NCBI GenBank assembly: GCA_949538655.1
Contig: CATISE010000018.1
Coordinates: forward strand, 1 to 10,601
From: Marine Group II euryarchaeote MED-G33
GTDB taxonomy: Archaea > Thermoplasmatota > Poseidoniia > Poseidoniales > Thalassarchaeaceae
DNA: 10,601 nt
Direction of reading: 5' to 3'
Shown piece after piece: positions 1 through 6,738 of the stretch. Within the stretch, counting starts at the first letter, position 1; each line of letters starts with the position of its first letter. Below the pieces are notes generated by a model that was not told the origin of the DNA, ran no database searches, and saw nothing but the letters and a program-made list of their open reading frames with translations. A program made the translations under genes and the position numbers.

Positions 1-46
1 CTGCGAAAAGCAGGCTGTTTGCAAGGTAGTTGGTTCGGTCAGTCAT
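1..46 (-). CDS. Partial CDS, N-terminus of an unrecognised protein
   Basis: Only the first 15 codons are inside the window; they read MTDRTNYLANSLLFA from an ATG at 46-44 and stay open to the edge. An in-frame TAA at 73-71 upstream limits the start, and ATG is the only standard start codon after it. The frame lies 58 bases beyond the stop of the large surface-protein gene, on the same strand. A perfect 18-base palindrome ends two bases before the ATG, the same arrangement as at the start of the surface-protein gene, which supports this being a genuine gene start. Nothing in 15 residues identifies a family. It could also be a chance open frame. Confidence 0.5.
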   Translation of the reverse strand, partial: MTDRTNYLANSLLFA

Positions 47-48
47 GA

Positions 49-66
49 CACGCCCTATAGGGCGTG
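49..66. promoter_or_regulatory. Perfect 18-bp palindrome directly before a start codon
   Basis: CACGCCCTATAGGGCGTG is fully self-complementary. It lies in the 58-base gap between the surface-protein stop (105) and the partial gene start (46). In the transcribed direction it ends two bases before the ATG. It has no U-tract after it, so it is not a classic intrinsic terminator. It shares the ACGCCC...GGGCGT arms with the palindrome at 3743-3761. It may be a regulator operator, an RNA hairpin controlling translation, or a processing site; the sequence does not decide between these. Confidence 0.55.
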
Positions 67-104
67 ATACTTAACGCTCCCCCGTTGAGGTTTGTTTCAT
101 CGAA

Positions 105-3100
105 TTATTCGTTCAAATCTGAACCGACATCCCCGCCAATGGCGCTATCGTGAATATTGTAAGTGATATTCTGTACAATTGTTGAGGATTGCTCATTTTC
201 CGTATCGCCGGTGTGTTCCATCCAATCATCCATATCTGGAGTTCTGAACCACCATTTTCGGTCATCATCTAACCACCACTCACAACCATTCTCATCGACC
301 TTGTAATTGGGATCTTCTTCTGGATTGTAATCTTCTGTTTCTGCGAGAGCTTCTTGTGCAACCTCGGTTGCAGGAGCTGGCATGTCTCCTCGCTTGGCGG
401 CACGTCGGGCTTCGAGTTCTGCATCCTGCTTTCGTTTGATGATTGTGATGGCAACAACAGCGCCACCTACAATTAGAATCAAAACTGCGGCGATAATGGC
501 AACGAGAGTACTTGTTGACATTCCACCATCGTCCGTTGCAGGGTTTAGTTGCTGCCGAGAACAGCCGCCTTCAATCAAGACGGCGCCAGAGGGAGTGTAT
601 GGGCAGGCATCATCACCATTCGCTATACCATCACCATCCTCATCTTGCTGTTCAAAATTACATCCACCTTCGAAAATCAATTCTTCAGCAATGCTGCCAG
701 GGCAGAGGTCGTTCCAATTGTCATAACCATCGGAGTCATCGTCATTGTCACCTGCCCAGCAACCGAATTGGCTGTCAAAGGCATAACCAGGATTGGCATC
801 TCGGATACTTTGGTTGGAGGTAGATGGGCATCCATCATCAACATCGACAACACCGTCGCCATCTGCATCCTGTTGGGTGAGATATCCACATCCGTAGAAA
901 TCAATCGACTCACCAGTCGGGGTTCCAAGACACTGATCGATGTCGTCAGGAACACCGTCGCCATCAATATCATCTGTGCATCCATCAAAATTCAAGTCGA
1001 AGCCTTCTGTGGCAGCGACTTCTGGACAGAGATCCAAATTGTTCTGTATCCCATCCTCATCATTGTCACCTTGTTCTGCTGAGCAACCGCCGTCGTATAC
1101 TGTTACGCCAGGAGGTGTGTTGGGGCATTCATCTGAGTCATCATTGAATCCATCATTGTCATCATCGGGATCCTCGTCGGCATCGTGACAACCGTCACCA
1201 TCAGCGTCCTCTGCTGCATTGGATTCCCAACCAATCTTGCCACTTGGACAACTATCACCTGCGTCGGGCACCTTGTCCCCATCATCGTCCAAATCCTCGC
1301 CTGCATCTCGGCAACCGTCGCCATCGACATCGGTACTAGGCGTAGAGGTCCAACCAACATCACCGACTGGGCATGAATCATTCACATCGAGAAGCCCATC
1401 GCCATCATCGTCGTCATCCTCGTCGTAATCTCGGCAACCATCGGCGTCCCGATCGGTTTCAACCTGGGAATTCCAATTCAATGCGCCTGTCAAACAATCA
1501 TCCACAAAGTCGAGGATACCGTCGTCATCATCATCGAGATCCTCGCTGGCGTCAACACAACCGTCACCATCTTGGTCATTGGTTGAATCAGAAACCCACC
1601 CACTTTCGCCTCGAGGACACTGATCGAGAACATCGCCATTGGAATCGAGATCGTCGATTCCGTCATTGTCATCATCGACATCATCGTCATGGTTGTCACA
1701 ACCATCACCATCGTGATCATTTTCGCTATTCGAAGTCCAACTTCGATTGAATGGATAACGAGGACATAGGTCATTTACATCGAGAACTGAATCGCTATCA
1801 TCATCGGTATCTTCGTCGTCATCATGGCAACCATCAGCGTCGTAATCGTTGGCCAATCCACTGGTCCAATTGTGACGAGTAGTGAGATCATTGCAAGCAT
1901 CTGCGATGTCTAGAATACCATCGCCATCATCATCGTCATCCTCATCGGAATCCCGACAACCATCTCCATCTCGATCTAAAGCCCAAATTGATTGGTTCCA
2001 ATTCACGGATGGACCGATACAATCATCCCAATAATCGTCTAATGTGTCAGAATCTGCATCTCCATCGCACAAATCACCGATATTGTCACCATCCATATCC
2101 AATTGTGCTGTATTGTTAATGGTTGGACAATTGTCATCCACATCGGCAACACCATCGTAGTCCGTATCAACCTGGAAAGCCCAGATGAAACCAGCACCTT
2201 CGATATACGAGACCGTGCTCTTGTTGATGCTACCAAACGCGGAACCACAGCCGAAATCCAAGTTGACGCAATGGCGACCTGCTGTCAATATCCGTCCAAG
2301 ACCTTGCCAAGCAACTGCATGGGCAATGTCGTCCTTTTCACCACCGAGGCTGGTGGCCCAGATCCAATTTCCAAATTGATCTAAACCGGCTACAAAGCCT
2401 TCGGCACCCGGGGCTCGTGCAAGTAAGAATGGTCCGAATGTTGCATTGGTCCAAAACTCATTTCCATCAGCAAAATAGCCTGAGACTGCGATGGTTCCAA
2501 GTGGACCAACGGCCAAATCGTAGATATATTGTTCAGAACCCGATTGACCACTTGTTCGCGAAGCCCAAACCCAAGACCCATCGGTTCCAATCGATGCAAT
2601 GTAGGCATTGGTTGAACTTGCATTGCCAATGAGTTGTAGAGAGACCGAGTTTCCATTTCGGAATTCAGCACTGCCGTCGAAGTCACCGCCAACATAGATG
2701 TCCCCATTGCCGAATGTGACCGCAGATGCGAACACAGATTGGCCGTTGACGCCGCCAGCAATATCTCGCGACCACTGGAAAATGCCTGCAGGATTTACCT
2801 TGGACACGAATCCATTGTAGGGTCGACCTGCGGTCACGATGTGGTTGCTGGGCCAATCGAGAACATTGTCGCGGTAGTGCCCAACGATGTAGGCGTTTTC
2901 AATTGAATCAATGGTGATCGCTGTAAGGTTGTCATTGTATGACCCACCCCATGCTTGTACCCACGCAAATCCACCCATTGAGTCAACCTTGAGGACATAC
3001 ATGTCGGAGCCTCCTTCGGATTGATATTGGCTACCACCGATTTGAGCAGTGTCCCGGAATGAACCCACGACATAGACTGAACCTTCACCAGTCGCTGTGC

Positions 3101-3740
3101 ATCCATTCGCGTAGTCGTTACCGGGACCACCCCATGTTGTGACGAGATCCCAAGAGGCTTGAGACACATTGTACAATGCGACGAAACTATCGGTGTATAG
3201 CCCACCGGTGGTCACCGTGTGATCATCAAATGTGATGGTGTCAGTAATCCAACCACAAACCCAAATTCCAGCAGGACCCACTGTGGCTTCTTCTGCATGT
3301 GCTGAACCGACTGAATCGCTTGGCTTGTCTGTGTGTTCGAACCATGTCCAACCGCCCCATTGATCCAGATGAGCGACAAATGCTGTGCGTTGATTACGAA
3401 CGGTCGGAGTTGGACCGTTGTCGAACACCACGTCGCCTCGATAGGAACCTGCAATGATTACGGCGTTGTTGGTCGTATTGACCACATCACTAATCCAAAC
3501 ACTATTGTAATCCCCTGGCCCATTGGATGCACTTGTATCCGCAGTGCCCTGTTTGACCCATGTTGTCACACCTCTAGCACCCGTACTCAGAATCGCATCG
3601 GTTTGAGCTTCATTTAGGATGGGGAATGCTTGAGATAGATCGGATTCAGGTGATTCCTCAACCGCATCAATGGTGGCCACCCATGGGGCGAGAATCAGCA
3701 ACAAAAGGGTCGAAATGACGAGTCGGCCGCGCGCTTGCAT
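105..3740 (-). CDS. Large membrane-anchored surface protein: beta-propeller plus thrombospondin type 3 repeats
   Basis: The gene encodes 1211 residues from the ATG at 3740. An in-frame TTG at 3770 would add ten residues encoded by a hairpin, and the ATG puts a good signal peptide at the very N-terminus (MQARGR, then STLLLLILAPWVA), so I prefer the ATG. Residues about 60-525 contain six or seven degenerate repeats of 60-70 residues with the pattern 'F-V-x-x-hydrophobic-D-x-x-G-x-W-x-W ... GG ... D ... Y-V-V-G', resembling SBBP-type beta-propeller blades. Residues about 525-1070 are Asp-rich thrombospondin type 3-like repeats (DxDGDGxxDxxDxCP), a known calcium-binding fold, with many paired cysteines. 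A transmembrane helix follows at about 1077-1101, then a basic stop-transfer (KRKQ). The tail has a Trp-rich motif (GCEWWLDDDRKWWFR, from about 1152) and a final NITYNIHDSAIGGDV segment. Most of the protein should be outside the cell, with a tail of about 110 residues inside. Ligand and role are unknown; adhesion or particle binding is an inference. It lies 38 bases downstream of gcvT on the same strand. Confidence 0.9.
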   Translation of the reverse strand: MQARGRLVISTLLLLILAPWVATIDAVEESPESDLSQAFPILNEAQTDAILSTGARGVTTWVKQGTADTSASNGPGDYNSVWISDVVNTTNNAVIIAGSYRGDVVFDNGPTPTVRNQRTAFVAHLDQWGGWTWFEHTDKPSDSVGSAHAEEATVGPAGIWVCGWITDTITFDDHTVTTGGLYTDSFVALYNVSQASWDLVTTWGGPGNDYANGCTATGEGSVYVVGSFRDTAQIGGSQYQSEGGSDMYVLKVDSMGGFAWVQAWGGSYNDNLTAITIDSIENAYIVGHYRDNVLDWPSNHIVTAGRPYNGFVSKVNPAGIFQWSRDIAGGVNGQSVFASAVTFGNGDIYVGGDFDGSAEFRNGNSVSLQLIGNASSTNAYIASIGTDGSWVWASRTSGQSGSEQYIYDLAVGPLGTIAVSGYFADGNEFWTNATFGPFLLARAPGAEGFVAGLDQFGNWIWATSLGGEKDDIAHAVAWQGLGRILTAGRHCVNLDFGCGSAFGSINKSTVSYIEGAGFIWAFQVDTDYDGVADVDDNCPTINNTAQLDMDGDNIGDLCDGDADSDTLDDYWDDCIGPSVNWNQSIWALDRDGDGCRDSDEDDDDDGDGILDIADACNDLTTRHNWTSGLANDYDADGCHDDDEDTDDDSDSVLDVNDLCPRYPFNRSWTSNSENDHDGDGCDNHDDDVDDDNDGIDDLDSNGDVLDQCPRGESGWVSDSTNDQDGDGCVDASEDLDDDDDGILDFVDDCLTGALNWNSQVETDRDADGCRDYDEDDDDDGDGLLDVNDSCPVGDVGWTSTPSTDVDGDGCRDAGEDLDDDGDKVPDAGDSCPSGKIGWESNAAEDADGDGCHDADEDPDDDNDGFNDDSDECPNTPPGVTVYDGGCSAEQGDNDEDGIQNNLDLCPEVAATEGFDLNFDGCTDDIDGDGVPDDIDQCLGTPTGESIDFYGCGYLTQQDADGDGVVDVDDGCPSTSNQSIRDANPGYAFDSQFGCWAGDNDDDSDGYDNWNDLCPGSIAEELIFEGGCNFEQQDEDGDGIANGDDACPYTPSGAVLIEGGCSRQQLNPATDDGGMSTSTLVAIIAAVLILIVGGAVVAITIIKRKQDAELEARRAAKRGDMPAPATEVAQEALAETEDYNPEEDPNYKVDENGCEWWLDDDRKWWFRTPDMDDWMEHTGDTENEQSSTIVQNITYNIHDSAIGGDVGSDLNE
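533..2168 (-). repeat. Asp-rich TSP3-type repeat region within the surface-protein gene
   Basis: This region encodes the calcium-binding-type repeats. The upstream half (about 1130-2030) holds seven copies of a long unit with one conserved Trp, pattern 'W-x-S-x(4)-D-x-DGDGC-x-D-x-x-ED-x-DDD-x-DG-x-x-D-x-x-D-x-C'. Counting from the ATG, the Trp residues are at 581, 625, 668, 715, 756, 797 and 838, giving spacings of 44, 43, 47, 41, 41 and 41. The 47-residue unit has a six-residue insertion. The downstream half (about 533-1130) has a different, less regular unit ending in GGCS or GC followed by DxDGDGI. On the plus strand the region shows as runs of cat/atc/gtc triplets, which create long meaningless antisense open frames. 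Confidence 0.85.
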
Positions 3741-3742
3741 GC

Positions 3743-3761
3743 GAACGCCCTTTGGGCGTTC
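3743..3761. promoter_or_regulatory. 8-bp inverted repeat directly before the surface-protein ATG
   Basis: GAACGCCC and GGGCGTTC are perfect complements separated by TTT. In the transcribed direction the hairpin ends two bases before the ATG at 3740, in the 38-base gap after gcvT. The run of U needed for an intrinsic terminator is absent. Arms and placement match the palindrome at 49-66. If the upstream TTG at 3770 were used, the hairpin would be inside the coding region; the signal peptide position argues against that. Confidence 0.55.
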
Positions 3762-3778
3762 CCATTTCAACGTTCAGT

Positions 3779-4903
3779 CTAGATGAATGGCGGGCGGACG
3801 ACCACAGCTGGGAGGTTGCGCCGGGGGTTCACAGCGATTTCGACTTCTTCGCCGACTTCGACACCCTCAAGATACGCCAAACCAATACCCACTTTTCCAA
3901 GACTCGGTGAAGGGCCACCAGAGGTGATGGTCCCAATCTGAATCCCATCTTTCAATACCGCATGACCCATTCGTGGAAATGGCCCTTTGCCGGTCGCCTT
4001 GAGACCAAGCCATTTGATACCACCACCATCGAGATGCTGAGCTTTGGTCGCTGCAACTCGTGACTTACCGATGAAATCGTGATCCATGTTCAGTCCGAAT
4101 GGCACGAATGTCTCTGCTGAATCGTGAGATGTTTCTTCAGTTCCACCCAAATCCGGATGACAAAAGTCCTGTCCTGAAAGCAAGAAACCCTTCTCCATTC
4201 GAAGTGTATCTCGTGCCCCTAGTCCGACCGGAGAAATACCGTGACCGCCATCATCGAGTAGGGCATCCCAGAGTGTCTTGACCTGCTCGTTGGGAACGAA
4301 TATTTCGAACCCTCGTTCGCCAGTGTATCCAGTGCCCTGAATCCATCCAGTAACCCCCAGTGAATTTTCTTTAATCGCACGACCATGGAAATGGCGGACG
4401 ACATTTTCTTCGCCGAGAATTTTGCCCAAAATATGGGGTGACTCAGGTCCTTGAAGTGCTAGAATACTGGTTTGTTCAGACAGGTTTTCGATGCTGATTC
4501 CATCATCGATGTGTGCATGGAAATGATCCCACATATGTTGGATCATGCTCGCATTGGGAACACCGAGAATTTCAGTTTCACTGACAACACAGAAAATCAT
4601 GTCATCGATGATGATTCCATCCTTGTCTAGGAAATGTGTGTAGGCACACCTTCCGGGGTTAATGAGGCTGGCTTTCTGTGTACCGATGCCGTCCAACCAT
4701 TCGCGAACATTGGGTCCTGAAAAACGGAAAAAACCCATGTGCGATACATCGAATAAACCTGCATATTCACGGGTATTCAAGTGTTCATCCATCATTGAAG
4801 TATACCAAATGGGCAATTCAAATCCGTGGAAATCGACGATGTTCCCACCGCGTTCGACATGGGCGTCATACAGCGCCGTGCGAACCAAGTCACCCTCGGA
4901 CAT
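3779..4903 (-). CDS. gcvT: Glycine cleavage system T protein (aminomethyltransferase)
   Basis: GcvT takes the aminomethyl group from the lipoylated H protein, transfers the one-carbon unit to tetrahydrofolate to give 5,10-methylene-THF, and releases ammonia. The ATG at 4903 gives 374 residues, the usual family length. A TTG 63 bases further upstream would add 21 Arg-rich residues not seen in the family, and the N-terminus LVRTALYDAHVERGGNIVDF aligns with the normal GcvT start. Family motifs are FDVSHMG (51-57), the DGIIIDDMI segment (95-103) with the conserved catalytic Asp, GYTGERGFEI (192-201), ARDTLRMEKG (230-239) and SGGPSPSLG (328-336). No gcvP, gcvH or lpd is in the window, so the rest of the system must be encoded elsewhere. 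It is divergent from the dehydrogenase gene to its right and probably heads the minus-strand run. A folate-dependent paralogue with another substrate (sarcosine or dimethylglycine type) is possible but less likely given the motifs and length. Confidence 0.93.
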   Translation of the reverse strand: MSEGDLVRTALYDAHVERGGNIVDFHGFELPIWYTSMMDEHLNTREYAGLFDVSHMGFFRFSGPNVREWLDGIGTQKASLINPGRCAYTHFLDKDGIIIDDMIFCVVSETEILGVPNASMIQHMWDHFHAHIDDGISIENLSEQTSILALQGPESPHILGKILGEENVVRHFHGRAIKENSLGVTGWIQGTGYTGERGFEIFVPNEQVKTLWDALLDDGGHGISPVGLGARDTLRMEKGFLLSGQDFCHPDLGGTEETSHDSAETFVPFGLNMDHDFIGKSRVAATKAQHLDGGGIKWLGLKATGKGPFPRMGHAVLKDGIQIGTITSGGPSPSLGKVGIGLAYLEGVEVGEEVEIAVNPRRNLPAVVVRPPFI

Positions 4904-4998
4904 AGCACAACGGCCGTCACGCCGGCCCTTGAATCGCACGGCTATCGGCTCAGGCGTGACTCGCAACCATCAAACACTGTATTGAGAGGGTCAGTCAT
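4904..4998. promoter_or_regulatory. Divergent intergenic region between gcvT and P5C dehydrogenase
   Basis: These 95 bases must hold the promoters of both genes. I do not see a convincing archaeal TATA box/BRE pair on either strand. The region contains GTCACGCC (4916-4923) and its exact complement GGCGTGAC (4953-4960), separated by 29 bases. It also has a 5-bp hairpin GGCCG...CGGCC (4912-4927) eight bases before the gcvT ATG. The half-sites resemble the arms of the palindromes at 49-66 and 3743-3761. A purine stretch GAGAGGG (4984-4990) precedes the ATG at 4999 and can serve as its ribosome binding site. Confidence 0.5.
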
Positions 4999-6621
4999 AT
5001 GTCGAGCCAACCCGTTAACGAGCCGATTCTAGGATATACGCCCGGTAGTCCCGAACGAATTGCACTGCAAGCTGAACTCGATCGCCAAATGGCAGAAGTC
5101 GTGGAAATCCCTTGCATCATCAATGGAGAAAAAGTGTTTACGGGCAATACAACAACCCAGGTCATCCCACACAAGCACGGCCATATTCTTGCCAATGTAC
5201 ACCAAGCGGGTAAGGAAGAAATCGCGGCCGCTTGTCAAGCGGCGATCAACGCGCAAGAGGCTTGGATCAATATGGGTCTTGAAGCACGATGCGCCATCTT
5301 TGAACGGTGTGCTAAACTATTGGCTGGAGAGTGGCGAATGAAAGTAAACGCATCAACAATGCTCAATCAAAGTAAAACAGCATTTCAAGCGGAAATTGAT
5401 GCAGCCTGTGAATTGATTGATTTTTGGAACTTTAACTGCTTTTACGCTCGACAATTCCACGATATGTACCAACCACTTGTCTCCCCCAAGGGAGTGGAAA
5501 ATAGTACTGAGATTCGACCTCTGGAAGGATTTGTATTGGCGATTACACCGTTCAACTTCAGTAGTATTGCTGCAAATCTACCCAGTGCCCCAGCGATTCT
5601 TGGGAATACGGCTGTATGGAAACCAAGTCGGAATTCCTATCACTCAAATTACGTTTTGATGGAACTCATGATGGAGGCGGGTTTGCCAGCAGGCGTCATC
5701 AACTTCGTCCCCAGTAGTGGCCCTGATATCTCCGATGTATGTTTATCAAATCCTGACTTTGCCGGCGTTCACTTTACCGGTTCAACCGCTGTATTCCAAG
5801 GATTGTGGCAGAGGATTGGAGAAGCATTGCCCAACCTCAAATCGTATCCGCGCATTGTGGGTGAAACTGGTGGCAAAGACTTCGTTGTCGCTCACCCTGA
5901 TTGTGACGAACAAGGGTTACTCGTCGCATTGCTTCGAGGATCATTCGAGTACCAAGGGCAGAAGTGTTCTGCAGCCTCACGTGCGTACGTACCGAAGTCG
6001 GTATGGGGTCGGATTGGATGGCAATTGATTGCCGAAGTTCGAAAGATCACCATGGGAGACGCACGCGATTTTACCAATTTCATGACTGCGGTCATCGACC
6101 AACGAGCGTTTGATAAAATCTCAGGCTATATTGAACGTGCCAAAGAAAGCGACACGTGTGAAATCGCCATTGGCGGTGATTGTGATGACAGTGTAGGTTG
6201 GTTCATTGAACCGACGGTTATCGTGACAACTGATCCAAACTATGAATCGATGATCGAGGAGATTTTTGGCCCGGTTCTAACCGTGTTTTTGTATGATGAT
6301 GAAAACTTTGAACAGACACTCGAAATATGTGATAAAGCCAGCCCTTATGCACTGACAGGCTCTATTTTCGCTACGAATGAAGAGGACATTCAAACCGCAT
6401 TCAACGCCCTTCGATTCACCGCTGGAAACTTCTACATTAACGACAAGCCCACTGGCGCAGTTGTCGCTCAGCAACCCTTCGGCGGTGCACGTGCCTCAGG
6501 TACCAATGACAAGGCAGGTGGCCCCCTCAACCTTCTGCGATGGATGAGTCCTCGTAGCGTAAAACGCACTCTCGAAATCCCACAAGATTGGGGTTACCCA
6601 TTCTTGGAGCCTGATGAATAA
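4999..6621 (+). CDS. pruA: Delta-1-pyrroline-5-carboxylate dehydrogenase (ALDH4 type)
   Basis: This NAD-dependent aldehyde dehydrogenase oxidises glutamate semialdehyde, in equilibrium with pyrroline-5-carboxylate, to glutamate, the second step of proline catabolism and part of ornithine/arginine catabolism. The 540-residue length and the extended N-terminus match the stand-alone P5C dehydrogenase family typified by mitochondrial ALDH4A1. The general-base Glu is at 289 (GETGGKDF) and the catalytic Cys at 323 (GQKCSA). Other motifs are ITPFNFSS (182-189), WKPS (207-210), FTGST (259-263), EEIFGPV (420-426) and the family signature PFGGARASGTNDKAGG (493-508). The ATG at 4999 is preceded by a purine-rich GAGAGGG. 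No proline dehydrogenase domain or gene is present, so the partner enzyme (PutA/PRODH or ornithine aminotransferase) must be elsewhere. The reading frame is intact. Confidence 0.96.
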   Translation: MSSQPVNEPILGYTPGSPERIALQAELDRQMAEVVEIPCIINGEKVFTGNTTTQVIPHKHGHILANVHQAGKEEIAAACQAAINAQEAWINMGLEARCAIFERCAKLLAGEWRMKVNASTMLNQSKTAFQAEIDAACELIDFWNFNCFYARQFHDMYQPLVSPKGVENSTEIRPLEGFVLAITPFNFSSIAANLPSAPAILGNTAVWKPSRNSYHSNYVLMELMMEAGLPAGVINFVPSSGPDISDVCLSNPDFAGVHFTGSTAVFQGLWQRIGEALPNLKSYPRIVGETGGKDFVVAHPDCDEQGLLVALLRGSFEYQGQKCSAASRAYVPKSVWGRIGWQLIAEVRKITMGDARDFTNFMTAVIDQRAFDKISGYIERAKESDTCEIAIGGDCDDSVGWFIEPTVIVTTDPNYESMIEEIFGPVLTVFLYDDENFEQTLEICDKASPYALTGSIFATNEEDIQTAFNALRFTAGNFYINDKPTGAVVAQQPFGGARASGTNDKAGGPLNLLRWMSPRSVKRTLEIPQDWGYPFLEPDE

Positions 6622-6642
6622 CTCAATGTTCAATAATCGAAC

Positions 6643-6738
6643 CCCCAAGTCAAACTCACTGGGGAGCTTTTGCTGAGAGGTTGTCTTCGGGCAACGACCC
6701 ATGGACCTGATCTGGGTAATGCCAGCGGAGGGAAAAAA
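6643..6738 (+). ncRNA. TPP (thiamine pyrophosphate) riboswitch, THI element
   Basis: The conserved core is complete. GGGG (6661-6664) pairs with CCC (6698-6700) as P2. AGC-TTTT-GCT forms a short P3, followed by the pyrimidine-sensing CTGAGA (6673-6678). A variable hairpin GTTGTC-TTCG-GGCAAC (6680-6695) carries a cUUCGg tetraloop. The pyrophosphate-side half CTGATCTGGGTAATGCCAG (6707-6725) is followed by CGGAGGGA. The last conserved bases, GGAGGG (6727-6732), are also the Shine-Dalgarno sequence, six A's before the ATG at 6739, so ligand binding should block translation directly. I cannot find a normal P1 stem: the bases before GGGG (CTCACT) do not pair with the A-run after the core. An upstream CCCCAAGT (6643-6650) can pair with ACTGGGG (6658-6664) and would compete with P2. 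The 5' limit is therefore set to include it. High confidence for the aptamer, moderate for the switching mechanism. Confidence 0.93.
6727..6732 (+). promoter_or_regulatory. Shine-Dalgarno embedded in the riboswitch aptamer
   Basis: GGAGGG sits six bases before ATG 6739 and is at the same time the conserved 3' end of the TPP aptamer core. It decides the start of the symporter: the frame is open upstream to 6670, but that part is riboswitch RNA, not coding sequence. Confidence 0.85.

Noticed and set aside
382..1750. Several long open frames on the plus strand opposite the surface-protein gene, some of over 100 codons
   Set aside because: They are antisense shadows of the Asp-rich repeats: GAT/GAC-rich coding on the minus strand leaves few stops on the plus strand. 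Their translations are low-complexity Ser/His/Arg/Ile strings with no ribosome binding site.
533..2168. Repeated cat/atc/gtc triplet blocks that look like a repeat array or CRISPR at first glance
   Set aside because: There are no identical repeats with unique spacers of constant length. The periodicity is explained by protein repeats in one continuous frame.
4904..4966. TTG start extending gcvT by 21 residues
   Set aside because: The family N-terminus begins close to the ATG at 4903. The extension is Arg/Pro-rich and would consume most of the divergent promoter region.
37..4998. Identical 10-mer GGTCAGTCAT at 37-46 and 4989-4998, just before or at start codons
   Set aside because: At 37-46 it is the complement of the first codons of the minus-strand gene, while at 4989-4998 it is leader sequence of pruA. 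The functional contexts differ, and a shared 10-mer in 10 kb is not compelling.
6670..6738. In-frame 23-codon N-terminal extension of the symporter from a TTG
   Set aside because: This stretch is the riboswitch aptamer, and the ATG at 6739 has GGAGGG six bases upstream. The extension has no similarity to symporter N-termini.
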